Source: Selenomonas ruminantium subsp. lactilytica TAM6421 (GTDB taxonomy: Bacteria > Bacillota > Negativicutes > Selenomonadales > Selenomonadaceae). Taken from it: 64,000 bases of DNA. The stretch covers positions 2,418,001-2,482,000 of the forward strand of contig NC_017068.1 of assembly GCF_000284095.1 (NCBI RefSeq). The letters run 5' to 3'. The position numbers were made by a program, and so were the translations under genes. The notes below the pieces were generated by a model, which had not been told where the DNA came from, did not search any database, and saw only the letters and a list, made by a program, of their open reading frames with translations. Below are positions 1-7,280 of the stretch, piece by piece (positions within the stretch are counted from its first letter, which is position 1; every line of letters begins with the position of its first letter).

Positions 1-327
1 TTAATCAAGCTCTCAATTATCTATAAAAGAAATTGCCGATTGCTATGTTGTTCATACCAATCGATGTTTTGTTAAGAAGTAAAAACTTCTTCAAACATCT
101 GGCTTAATCATGTTGCATGATTATTTTGCATTGTTTAGTTTTCAAAGAACAATCATTGTCGCACTCTTCAGAAGTGCCCGTCGCTTCAAGCGACTCATTT
201 ATCTTATCACCAGCAGATCAGCTTGTCAAGAACTTTTTAAATTCTTTTTTGAAGCTTTTCGGAACTCTCCAGCGGCCTGCCACTCAAGGCTTGCTGTGCT
301 GTTTCGTTGCCGTGTCTGTCAGCGACT
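1..327 (-). promoter_or_regulatory. Probable rRNA operon leader, transcribed off the left edge
   Basis: On the minus strand this stretch reads as an untranslated leader downstream of two strong promoters. It contains two perfect or near-perfect hairpins (around 180-195 and 160-178) and, at 138-152, the sequence TGTTCTTTGAAAACT, which resembles the boxA antitermination signal of Firmicute rRNA leaders. No open frame with a ribosome binding site is present. The 16S gene itself would lie just left of base 1 and is not in the window, so the rRNA assignment is inference from leader structure. Confidence 0.6.
201..229 (-). promoter_or_regulatory. Promoter P2 of the putative rRNA operon
   Basis: The minus strand has a perfect -35 TTGACA (224-229), a 17-base spacer and a -10 TAAGAT (201-206). 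It lies about 130 bases downstream of an equally good promoter, the tandem arrangement common for rRNA operons. Confidence 0.7.
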
Positions 328-333
328 TGTATT

Positions 334-362
334 ATATTACACGAGTCGGATGGATATGTCAA
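334..362 (-). promoter_or_regulatory. Promoter P1 of the putative rRNA operon
   Basis: The minus strand has a perfect -35 TTGACA (357-362), a 17-base spacer and -10 TAATAT (334-339). The bases just upstream are rich in A/T runs (363-390), as expected for an UP element. Start site would be near 327. Confidence 0.7.
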
Positions 363-498
363 CACCTTTTTTGAAAAAACTTAAAAAAACTGCCAAACGC
401 TGCCAAAACATTAGTCCCCCCTGTCATGCTTTATCCACACCTATAAATTGCAGTTTGTAGATGCGAGCCTAAACTCTTTTGTTATAGCTCAGTGGGGC

Positions 499-687
499 GG
501 CGGTGGGAATACTTTTCCGCCGCTGCACTAAATGTCCCGCCAACAGAAGTACGCATCTTCCAGTAACCTGCGCCGGGCAAGTCCGGCGGCGCGTCCATCA
601 ACGAAGCATCCAGCAAATGCTGTTTGCGGGCCAGCCTTCACTTCGTTCAGGCAGTCGTTCCGCCGGCGGAAAAGCATCCCCACCGCC
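499..687 (+). repeat. MITE-like element, copy 1
   Basis: A 189-bp unit bounded by 24-bp inverted repeats (499-522 and 664-687, 22 of 24 identical as reverse complements). Inside are a GC-rich palindromic block B (570-595) and a block C (629-661). The same order and spacing of terminal repeat, B, C, terminal repeat recurs in inverted orientation at 807-991. No gene can be supported in it: open frames exist on both strands but lack ribosome binding sites and resemble nothing recognised. Confidence 0.65.
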
Positions 688-806
688 ACCCAGCGTTACG
701 TTTGTCAATGCTGCTATGTTCCGGCTGGAGGATACAAGCACATCGATGTTCTTGTTACGGGAGAACCGGGTTCGTGCCGATTGCCAAAATCGTGGCTGGG
801 AGGCGA

Positions 807-991
807 ACGGGGGAGTGCTTTTTCTGTGGGAGCGACTGCCTGAGCGCCAGCGAAGGCCGGCCCGAGGCAGGCAGTTACCAGAAAGCACGCTGAAAGACGC
901 GCCGCCGGTCTTGCCCGGCGCCATCTGGCTAAACAGCTCTAAAATTGCCGAGAGGGTCGTTTTAGCGGAAACAGAAAAAGTACTCCCCCGT
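807..991 (-). repeat. MITE-like element, copy 2 (inverted)
   Basis: A 185-bp unit with 21-bp terminal inverted repeats (807-827 and 971-991, 20 of 21 identical). Block C' (829-862) and block B' (896-921) are the reverse complements of C and B in copy 1; B and B' match at 25 of 26 positions. Spacings agree between copies: terminal repeat to B 47 versus 49 bases, B to C 33 versus 33, C to terminal repeat 2 versus 1. No target duplication could be defined. The 119 bases between the two copies show nothing recognisable. Confidence 0.65.
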
Positions 992-1061
992 GAACCCCTG
1001 ACTGCGTATGAACGGGATATCTTCAGCACGAACCTGCCAATAAACTGCAATTTGCGCAAAT

Positions 1062-1098
1062 GGGGCTGTTGCACGTAACTTTTCACTGCAACAGCCCC
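1062..1098 (-). terminator. Terminator-like hairpin after ndh
   Basis: A perfect 12-bp stem GGGGCTGTTGCA/TGCAACAGCCCC starts nine bases after the ndh stop on the minus strand. The following T-run is weak, so termination strength is uncertain. Confidence 0.6.
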
Positions 1099-1106
1099 AT
1101 TTATCC

Positions 1107-2366
1107 TCAGATTTTGATATTCGTAATAATACGTCCCAACCGCGTGCCGGACAGCAGATTCCACGTCCACTTGATGGCCACGGTGATATTAGTATGGGTA
1201 CCAGCCAAGCGGATCAGATGGATGAACATCCAAGCGCACCAAGCGATAAAGCCGGTCATTTCCGGGTTCATGCTGGTCTTGGCCACAACGGCCTGCCCAC
1301 GCCCAATGGTAGCCATAGCTCCCAAATCCTTATACACGAAGGTTTTGAGCTCCTGCTGCCCGCGAATCAGGCGCATGATGTTCTCATGAGCCACCACGGC
1401 TTCCTGGGTAGCCACCGGCGCCACCGTTGCCAGCGGCCGTTCCGTGCCATGGCAGAAGTTTGCGCAGTCACCGATAGCAAAGACATTCTGGCTGCCATTG
1501 ACGCGCAGTTTCTCATCGACGATAACGCGACCGGCCCGGTCTACTTCCCCGCCGCAGTTTTCGATGAAGGGCACAGCCTTGACACCAGCCGCCCAGATCA
1601 GTGTGCTGGTGGGGATCTCTTCCCCGTTCTTCAACTTAATGACGTGTCCGTCGTAGCCTGTTACCTGCGTATTCAGCAGCACTTCCACGCCTTTGCTGCG
1701 CAGGACTTCCACCGTATGATCGCGCAGATTCTGCGGCATCATAGGCAGGACATTGGGCGTAGCTTCGATCAGCTTGACGGTAACTTCGCTGAAATCCAGA
1801 TTATGAAATTCCTTCTTCTGGATGCCGATCAATTCCGAAATAGCGCCCGCCTCTTCAATGCCGGTGGGGCCGCCGCCCACGATGACGAAGCTCAGCATCT
1901 TGCGGCGTTCTTCCGGGTCCTTGCTCTTGTTGGCACGCTCAAACATATGCAGCACATGATTGCGAATATGCAAAGCTTCCTGCAGGGATTTCATGCCAAA
2001 GGAATGCTGTTCCACTTCCGTCATACCAAAGAAATTCGTGGTTGCACCAGCTGCCAGGATCAGATAATCGTATTCGATTTCCCCATGATTGGTCAGCAGG
2101 ATATTTCTCTGCTGGTCAACGCCCAGTGCTTTGGCCATAAAGAATTCCACATTCTTGTTCTTACGGAAGAACGTGCGGATAGGATAGGCAATTTCATCCG
2201 TGGACAATACCGCCGTAGACACCTGATACAGCAGTGGCTGAAACAAATGGTAATTATGGCGGTCTACCAGGGTAATATCCACATTTTCCTTGCTAAACAG
2301 CTTTGCCAATTTGACGCCACCGAACCCAGCGCCCACAATCACTATACGCGGTTTCCTATCTGCCAT
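1107..2366 (-). CDS. ndh: Type II NADH dehydrogenase (NADH:quinone oxidoreductase)
   Basis: A 419-residue flavoprotein that would oxidise NADH and reduce membrane quinone without pumping protons. The N-terminus has the FAD-binding Rossmann motif VGAGFGG (about residues 11-17), and a second dinucleotide motif VGGGPTG lies near residue 165 for NADH. A conserved YDYLILAAGA segment follows the first half, and a GDCA FAD-contact motif is near residue 300. Length and order match the Ndh family. The start at 2366 is chosen because GGGAGGG sits 7-8 bases upstream; an upstream in-frame ATG at 2384 overlaps that site. It is monocistronic, with its own upstream gap and a terminator-like hairpin downstream. 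Confidence 0.9.
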   Translation of the reverse strand: MADRKPRIVIVGAGFGGVKLAKLFSKENVDITLVDRHNYHLFQPLLYQVSTAVLSTDEIAYPIRTFFRKNKNVEFFMAKALGVDQQRNILLTNHGEIEYDYLILAAGATTNFFGMTEVEQHSFGMKSLQEALHIRNHVLHMFERANKSKDPEERRKMLSFVIVGGGPTGIEEAGAISELIGIQKKEFHNLDFSEVTVKLIEATPNVLPMMPQNLRDHTVEVLRSKGVEVLLNTQVTGYDGHVIKLKNGEEIPTSTLIWAAGVKAVPFIENCGGEVDRAGRVIVDEKLRVNGSQNVFAIGDCANFCHGTERPLATVAPVATQEAVVAHENIMRLIRGQQELKTFVYKDLGAMATIGRGQAVVAKTSMNPEMTGFIAWCAWMFIHLIRLAGTHTNITVAIKWTWNLLSGTRLGRIITNIKI

Positions 2367-2576
2367 GAAAAGCCCTCCCAGCATCTACACATTTCATTCG
2401 TGAAAATCATAACTTATAATTGTGAAAAAAAGCACTTTTGTTTCATGGTTTACATAATATCACGTTTCCCAGTAAATGCAAGAGGAAATTTACATATTTC
2501 AGACAATTTATTATTGTATATTCTTAGCGACAAGAAAAACGCCTATATTTCTTCCCAATTTCTTTTCTTTACACGT

Positions 2577-2603
2577 AAAAAACCTTCCCCGCAGGGAAGG
2601 TTT
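2577..2603 (-). terminator. Intrinsic terminator of the DUF2225/DUF4127 operon
   Basis: On the minus strand a GC-rich stem AACCTTCCC/GGGAAGGTT closed by a four-base loop is followed by a run of T, just after the DUF4127 stop. Its stem and loop are almost identical to the terminator at 5689-5714. Confidence 0.85.
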
Positions 2604-2606
2604 CCG

Positions 2607-4223
2607 TTACTTGAAAAAATGAATTTCTTTATGTTCACTATGCCGGATATCCGCTTCAAACATCCGATTCCAGGGAAAATAAACTTCGATATCTTCCAAC
2701 GTGGTCAAATGCGGCAGATTGCTGTCAATAAAGCGGCGCAGCATGGTCTGGGTGCGTTGTGACACCGCTTCCTTCTTGGCATCGAGGCTGCCATAGACGC
2801 CATCTCCCCGCAGCCAGGAAAGCTGGCGGGCAATGGTATTGCGGACATTGGCCTGATAGGCCCAATCATCCAGATAGCGCGTCAGCAGCAGGGCATCCAC
2901 ATCAGCCCGCTTCATCTTCTGCGTCAGCATGCCCTCACCGATGGCAAAGCCGGTGCTGTTAGTGGGCGTGTTCCAACCGGCATAGGCCTTCAGCTTGAAG
3001 AGCAGGCTGCGCTTTTTGAGTTCCTCCATCAGCGCATTATCACTGCCATTGGCATAGGCAATATCCGCAATGCCTACCGGATACCCCTTGTCCACATATT
3101 CGCTGACCAGATCGGCAAAGTATTTCGTACCTTCCCGATCATCCCCATCATTTGACCTGTCATTGGCCTCATAGGTCTTGCCGTTGGGATTTGTGTTTAC
3201 CATCAGCACCAGATCCGCCCGTTCCGGGCTGGTCACAGGCATGCCGCCCGCCGCCGTGATGGCCGACGCGATGGAGGCACTGATCTTCTCGTCCGAGTAA
3301 GCCGGTACTGTAAATTCCCCTCTGCCCCAATTATACTTGGTGTAGACAAAGGGCACCTCTTTTTTCAGATTATTGATGGCCCGTGTCAAAAGCAGTATCC
3401 CCGTCTCATCAATGCCAGCCATGGCCTGGAACCGTGTCTTGTCCAGATCCTTGCCCGCTTCTGCCAGATGACGGCTTTCCAGATGTGTCCGCGAATAAGG
3501 CGCATTGTCATCACGACCCAAAGCCAGATAATCAAACACCTTTTTACGGGAAAGATTGATGAGCTCCTTATTAGCTGCAAAGTTCTTTTCCCGGCGTCCC
3601 AGCCAATCCTGCAGATCCTTCCTGGGAATAAGCTCTGTCAGGAAAGCCTTCTCCTTCTGTTCCCGACGGGAAAGGCCTTCTACCTCTTCCTTATCCTCCA
3701 GCACCGTATAACGGAAGATATCGGCACCGTAATTGCGGTAGTAGGCCGGTTCCTCATGACCGGAAGCTTCACCGTTCCGGGGCGTGCGCATGATCGAACC
3801 GAAAACATAGACAGGCAGTTTGGGATTTTCCTTGCGGAACTGCTTGAACTTTGCCGCCCGCTCCAGCACCTCTTCCTTGCTGTATTCATGTTTGCGGGAT
3901 CCCACCAGACTGCCATAGAGCAGGGAGTCCGAGGATATGACTGCAGCCTTGGCATCTGCCGAATGAACCGTCAGCCAATCCCACAACGCACCGGGATGCC
4001 CCAGATCTTCCCGGTTGCCCAACAGCTCATCTGGAGGAACAATCACCTCATAGCCGAGTTTTTCCGCCACTTCCGCAGTCTGTTTATCAGAAATGGGCCG
4101 GTTATCATGAGGAATATAAAGAATCTTTTCTACTTGCACATCTTTATGGCGAGCCTGCCCCTGTGGCATAGCCCCCAGCATCACCATGGATACCATTACA
4201 AGCATGAACAGCCGCTTGTACAA
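2607..4223 (-). CDS. DUF4127 family exported protein
   Basis: A 538-residue protein whose N-terminus (MYKRLFMLVMVSMVMLGA) is a signal peptide with probable cleavage near residue 24, so it should act outside the cytoplasmic membrane. The segment YIPHDNRP soon after, and the NTNPNGKT and YAGWNTPTNSTG motifs further on, match the DUF4127 family, whose function is unknown. It starts with TTG at 4223, with GGGAGCG upstream. It is the last of three tightly packed genes (DUF2225, an unknown protein, DUF4127), 17 bases after its neighbour, and is followed by a strong terminator, so the three are probably one operon. Family assignment is fairly firm; no reaction can be proposed. Confidence 0.8.
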   Translation of the reverse strand: MYKRLFMLVMVSMVMLGAMPQGQARHKDVQVEKILYIPHDNRPISDKQTAEVAEKLGYEVIVPPDELLGNREDLGHPGALWDWLTVHSADAKAAVISSDSLLYGSLVGSRKHEYSKEEVLERAAKFKQFRKENPKLPVYVFGSIMRTPRNGEASGHEEPAYYRNYGADIFRYTVLEDKEEVEGLSRREQKEKAFLTELIPRKDLQDWLGRREKNFAANKELINLSRKKVFDYLALGRDDNAPYSRTHLESRHLAEAGKDLDKTRFQAMAGIDETGILLLTRAINNLKKEVPFVYTKYNWGRGEFTVPAYSDEKISASIASAITAAGGMPVTSPERADLVLMVNTNPNGKTYEANDRSNDGDDREGTKYFADLVSEYVDKGYPVGIADIAYANGSDNALMEELKKRSLLFKLKAYAGWNTPTNSTGFAIGEGMLTQKMKRADVDALLLTRYLDDWAYQANVRNTIARQLSWLRGDGVYGSLDAKKEAVSQRTQTMLRRFIDSNLPHLTTLEDIEVYFPWNRMFEADIRHSEHKEIHFFK

Positions 4224-4240
4224 AAAACCGCTCCCTTCGC

Positions 4241-4927
4241 TTATTTTCCCTGCTGCGGCAATATTGCGCGCAGATCGTCCTTCACATCATCCGGTACATT
4301 GAGTTTCGTCTGGAACATGATGCCGCCCTCCTTAGGCACAGCTTTCTCAATCTCCACCACGTCCAACAGACGATGGCCATGAAACATGGTCCTGCCCAGC
4401 TGGGATGATGCCAAGACCTTGCTATAGTCAATCGTCACTGTATTGTGCTTAATGGTCACCGGCACGTCCTCACTGAGCTGTACACTGCCCACCATGCGCT
4501 GGGCCATAGCCAGTGACACCCGGGAGAACACCCAGGACATCAGCCCATGGTTGGGAATGTTCCGCTGGCGTACCTTATAGACCATGCAGGATTTATCTCC
4601 ATTGTGGACAAATTCCTGCACCTGCCCATTGAGTTCCACCGGCCCAAACTTAACCGTGTCCACCGTGATGGCCAGACTGCCATCCGCCGCTGATTTCAGC
4701 TTCACAGACTTTGCCGGGCCGCCCTCTTTGATATTTTTAGCCAAGGCCTCATTGAGCACATCATCTGAAACAAAGAGATTACCCTGGCTGATTTCGGCCA
4801 GGGTTTCTTTATCCCATGTTTCTTTGATGACACGCAAAGCCGGCCCATAGTCGGCTACTTTTTCCTGCACCTTTGACCAGTCAATTTTTGCCAGCTGTTC
4901 CTGAAAGTGTGCTGGTAAATCAATCAC
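4241..4927 (-). CDS. Conserved protein of unknown function
   Basis: A 228-residue protein not recognised with confidence. It has no signal peptide or membrane segment. The middle and C-terminal parts are rich in alternating hydrophobic and charged residues typical of beta structure. It begins with GTG at 4927, whose bases overlap the TGA of the DUF2225 gene (GTGA), with GGAGG upstream, so translation is coupled to that gene. The next gene encodes an exported DUF4127 protein. A lipid- or envelope-binding role like that of DUF2993 proteins is possible but cannot be shown from the sequence. Confidence 0.7.
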   Translation of the reverse strand: MIDLPAHFQEQLAKIDWSKVQEKVADYGPALRVIKETWDKETLAEISQGNLFVSDDVLNEALAKNIKEGGPAKSVKLKSAADGSLAITVDTVKFGPVELNGQVQEFVHNGDKSCMVYKVRQRNIPNHGLMSWVFSRVSLAMAQRMVGSVQLSEDVPVTIKHNTVTIDYSKVLASSQLGRTMFHGHRLLDVVEIEKAVPKEGGIMFQTKLNVPDDVKDDLRAILPQQGK

Positions 4928-5607
4928 TTAGCATCCTCCTTGTCCTCGCGGATGGTCTGCCATAGATCCCGCGCCTGCTTATAAAGATGGATATCCCTTT
5001 CCCTCAGCCCCTGATCACCAATCAGGCGGGAAATATACTGGGTAGCCTTTTCGTAATTCTGCATCCGGACATAAATCGCCCCCACAAGATACAAGGCCAT
5101 ATCATCGCTCATGCCATTCTGGGGATAACGTTCCGTCATCAGAGATTTATCATAGAGATCCGCTGCCTGCTGCAACATCTCCATCTCTTTATCTTTCTCT
5201 GCTGAGTAGCGATAGATCCAAGCCAGCCCCAAATACATCCCGGCCTGTTTGGCCAGCGGCTGATCCGTCATCTCTGCATAAAAAATAGCCAGCTTATATG
5301 CCGCCACCGCATCCGGCACCCGCCGTACCTCCACAAATTCCATACCCAGTTTTTTCTTATCCAGAAATTCCTTGATCTTCCTCTTATGTACTACAGGCAT
5401 AGAGCCCAAAAAGGTCTTCTCATCAGCGGCATAACCGCATTTCTCACAGAACCAGATCTTGTAAAGATAAGGATTGAACCCCTTGTAGTGGACGCAGAAA
5501 TCTTCATCGGTGCGTTCCACACTGAGCTTGGATTTTGTCTTCACCACGCGGGTTGATTCTCCGCAGATCGGACATTGCTTCTCAACGGTAAACGTAAATT
5601 CTCCCAT
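4924..5607 (-). CDS. DUF2225 zinc-ribbon and TPR-like protein
   Basis: A 227-residue cytoplasmic protein. Two CxxC pairs near the N-terminus, CPIC (about residues 12-15) and CEKC (about 54-57), form a likely zinc ribbon, and the intervening DEDFCVHY and NPYLYKIWFC segments match the DUF2225 family. The remaining ~150 residues are helical and repeat-like (YKLAIFYAEM, LGLAWIYRYSA, LYLVGAIYVRM), resembling tetratricopeptide repeats used for protein contacts. AGGAGGAA precedes the ATG at 5607. It is the first gene of a three-gene operon and overlaps the next gene by four bases. Function is unknown; a protein-interaction role is inferred. Confidence 0.8.
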   Translation of the reverse strand: MGEFTFTVEKQCPICGESTRVVKTKSKLSVERTDEDFCVHYKGFNPYLYKIWFCEKCGYAADEKTFLGSMPVVHKRKIKEFLDKKKLGMEFVEVRRVPDAVAAYKLAIFYAEMTDQPLAKQAGMYLGLAWIYRYSAEKDKEMEMLQQAADLYDKSLMTERYPQNGMSDDMALYLVGAIYVRMQNYEKATQYISRLIGDQGLRERDIHLYKQARDLWQTIREDKEDAK

Positions 5608-5688
5608 GGCGGCTTCCTCCTTATCCGCAACACGCTGCTCAACTTTAGTATATCATTTATCCGGAAAAAAACAAATTAAAATACGTTT

Positions 5689-5714
5689 AAAAAACCTTCC
5701 CCGCAGGGAAGGCT
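5689..5714 (-). terminator. Intrinsic terminator
   Basis: On the minus strand a stem of CCTTCCC/GGGAAGG with a short loop and a T-run follows immediately after the stop of the proline-rich protein gene. Confidence 0.85.
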
Positions 5715-5717
5715 TTG

Positions 5718-6443
5718 TTACCGAACTGGTTCTATGGGCGGCAGTTCCACCGTGTCATTGCCGCTGAACTCACTGACGTTCAGTTCGATGCTGGTGGATT
5801 CTACAATGGCATCCTCCACCTTGCTCTGAGGCAGTTTTTCTATTTCCAGTTCCACTGTTTCCACACCTTGAGACAACACCTGGCCCACCGGCTGTACTGG
5901 CGGCAGTTCCACCACCTCTGCAGTCTGCGCTGGCAAAGGTGTAGGGGCAGGCTGGACGGGCTGTATCTGCAGGTCTACCTCCGTCTGTATCTGTGGCTGC
6001 GGCTCTGCCGGTTTGACCGGGGCCGGCTTCGGAGCCGGTCTGACGGCAGGCTCCAGAGGCTGAGGCGTTATGATAGCTGGGATATCCGTCTTCTCTCCCC
6101 GCTTCTTCGCCTTGCGCTCCCTATCGATATCCGCAGCTGTAATGATGATAGGAACAGCTTTTTTCTGCCGCTGGGCCGCTTTCTCCTCTTCGGCCAGCTG
6201 TTCCGGCGTCTTCACCGCCGACCAATGCAGACGGGAATTGAGTTCCGGCAGGTTGCGCACTGCATCATCCACAGCCCGGGCAGCCTGTTGGGCATTAGAA
6301 TTCCCTTTGCTCTCCTTCACCAACTGCGAATGGAATAATTCCTGCGAATCCACCGTGGAAACAGCCGCTTCTCCCCAGCTGAAGCCCCCTGCCATCATAA
6401 TGCCAGTCAAGACTGCTATACCTATTGTCCTGCTTTCCCTCAT
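5718..6443 (-). CDS. Exported proline-rich protein
   Basis: A 241-residue protein, not assigned to a family. It has an N-terminal signal peptide (hydrophobic core GIAVLTGIMMAGG, likely cut after an Ala near residue 25), then a charged, helical part with KAAQRQKKA, and a C-terminal half dominated by Pro, Val and Glu/Gln (APKPAPVKPAEPQPQ and similar). Such proline-rich stretches are typical of extended periplasmic spacers, as in TonB-like or wall-spanning proteins; this is inference. The start at ATG 6443 is chosen because GGGGGA lies eight bases upstream; the upstream TTG overlaps that site. It has its own terminator and appears to be a single transcription unit. Confidence 0.7.
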   Translation of the reverse strand: MRESRTIGIAVLTGIMMAGGFSWGEAAVSTVDSQELFHSQLVKESKGNSNAQQAARAVDDAVRNLPELNSRLHWSAVKTPEQLAEEEKAAQRQKKAVPIIITAADIDRERKAKKRGEKTDIPAIITPQPLEPAVRPAPKPAPVKPAEPQPQIQTEVDLQIQPVQPAPTPLPAQTAEVVELPPVQPVGQVLSQGVETVELEIEKLPQSKVEDAIVESTSIELNVSEFSGNDTVELPPIEPVR

Positions 6444-6491
6444 AGTTATATCCCCCAATGGCCTGCGCCGTATTTTCTCTAAACATAAATA

Positions 6492-6528
6492 AAATTCGGC
6501 AGAACCTTAAAAAAGTCCTGCCGAATTT
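6492..6528 (-). terminator. Terminator of the secreted-protein gene
   Basis: A perfect 11-bp stem AAATTCGGCAG/CTGCCGAATTT lies just after the stop at 6534. The loop holds a T-run on the minus strand and the stem ends in T-rich sequence. Confidence 0.75.
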
Positions 6529-6533
6529 CCTGC

Positions 6534-7214
6534 TTATTTTTCGGTAAAGCTTACAACGCCCTTCTGGAAAGCAGCGATTGCCTCACTGCGCAGATTGGGG
6601 TTATCAATCAGCTGTACGGAATAACGGCCGCCCTTGTTGCCGCGGAAGAAAGTCACCGCCATCTGGGCATCAGCCTTAGCCGTCACATCCGGCTTGCCAT
6701 CACCATCGGTATCAATCTCCACCTCTTTGGCCGTAATCGCGTAAATTGCCTTGTCCTTGGCATTGCGATTGATCAGCATGATGCCCTCGTAACCATTGGT
6801 GGTCATCAGCCCATTCAGATAACTTTTGGCTGCGGCTTCATCAATGGTATTAAGATCCGGCATCTTGGCATCATCAAAGGCATCCTTGATGATTACCCAG
6901 GCATTCTTGATATTGTAACCCTCGTTGTCAAAAATCAAAACCTCGCCCTGCTTGCCTTCATAAAGCTCGCTGGCCGGAATCACATTTGGCTTCTTGGGGC
7001 AATTGATGGTATAGCCATACTTGCTGCTGGTGTAAACATAGCTGTTCTGCTGCGCCTCACCAGCTTTGACTGCCTGCGGAGCTGTTTTTGCTTCCGTGGT
7101 CACCGCCGGCTTTGGCGCCGCTTTTTTCTTTGCCTCCGTCTGCTGCATGCCCGTGCCAAGCATAAGGACTCCCATCAGTCCTAAGGCTGTGATAATCTTT
7201 GTTTTTTTCGTCAT
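6534..7214 (-). CDS. Secreted protein of unknown function
   Basis: A 226-residue protein. The first ~28 residues form a signal peptide (KIITALGLMGVLMLG), followed by a Lys/Ala/Pro-rich linker (residues 29-55) and a globular part beginning YVYTSSKYGYTINCPKKP, which resembles the start of small extracytoplasmic domains that recognise a YGY-type entry strand. A segment DTDGDGKPDV (about residues 172-181) looks like a calcium-binding loop of the dockerin/EF-hand type. Only one cysteine is present in the mature part. AGAGGT precedes the ATG. It is flanked by a terminator and probably transcribed alone. No family is claimed. Confidence 0.7.
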   Translation of the reverse strand: MTKKTKIITALGLMGVLMLGTGMQQTEAKKKAAPKPAVTTEAKTAPQAVKAGEAQQNSYVYTSSKYGYTINCPKKPNVIPASELYEGKQGEVLIFDNEGYNIKNAWVIIKDAFDDAKMPDLNTIDEAAAKSYLNGLMTTNGYEGIMLINRNAKDKAIYAITAKEVEIDTDGDGKPDVTAKADAQMAVTFFRGNKGGRYSVQLIDNPNLRSEAIAAFQKGVVSFTEK

Positions 7215-7280
7215 CGTACATTACCTCTTTCCATTAGTTCTGCTATGCTGGGATTCCTGTTTCTCTATTGCCCTATTATA

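Noticed and set aside
431-439. TTATCCACA, a perfect DnaA-box consensus near the rRNA-type promoters
   Set aside because: It is a single box without an AT-rich unwinding region, a dnaA or dnaN gene or further boxes. It may be chance and does not mark an origin.
503-1170. Open frames of 190 residues on both strands between the rRNA leader and ndh
   Set aside because: They lie over two inverted, GC-rich palindromic elements, lack ribosome binding sites, overlap each other and one runs into the end of ndh. The DNA is better explained as repeats.
1194-2762. A 522-residue plus-strand frame opposite ndh
   Set aside because: It is antisense to a clear NADH dehydrogenase, has low-complexity composition and no ribosome binding site. 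It is a shadow of codon bias.
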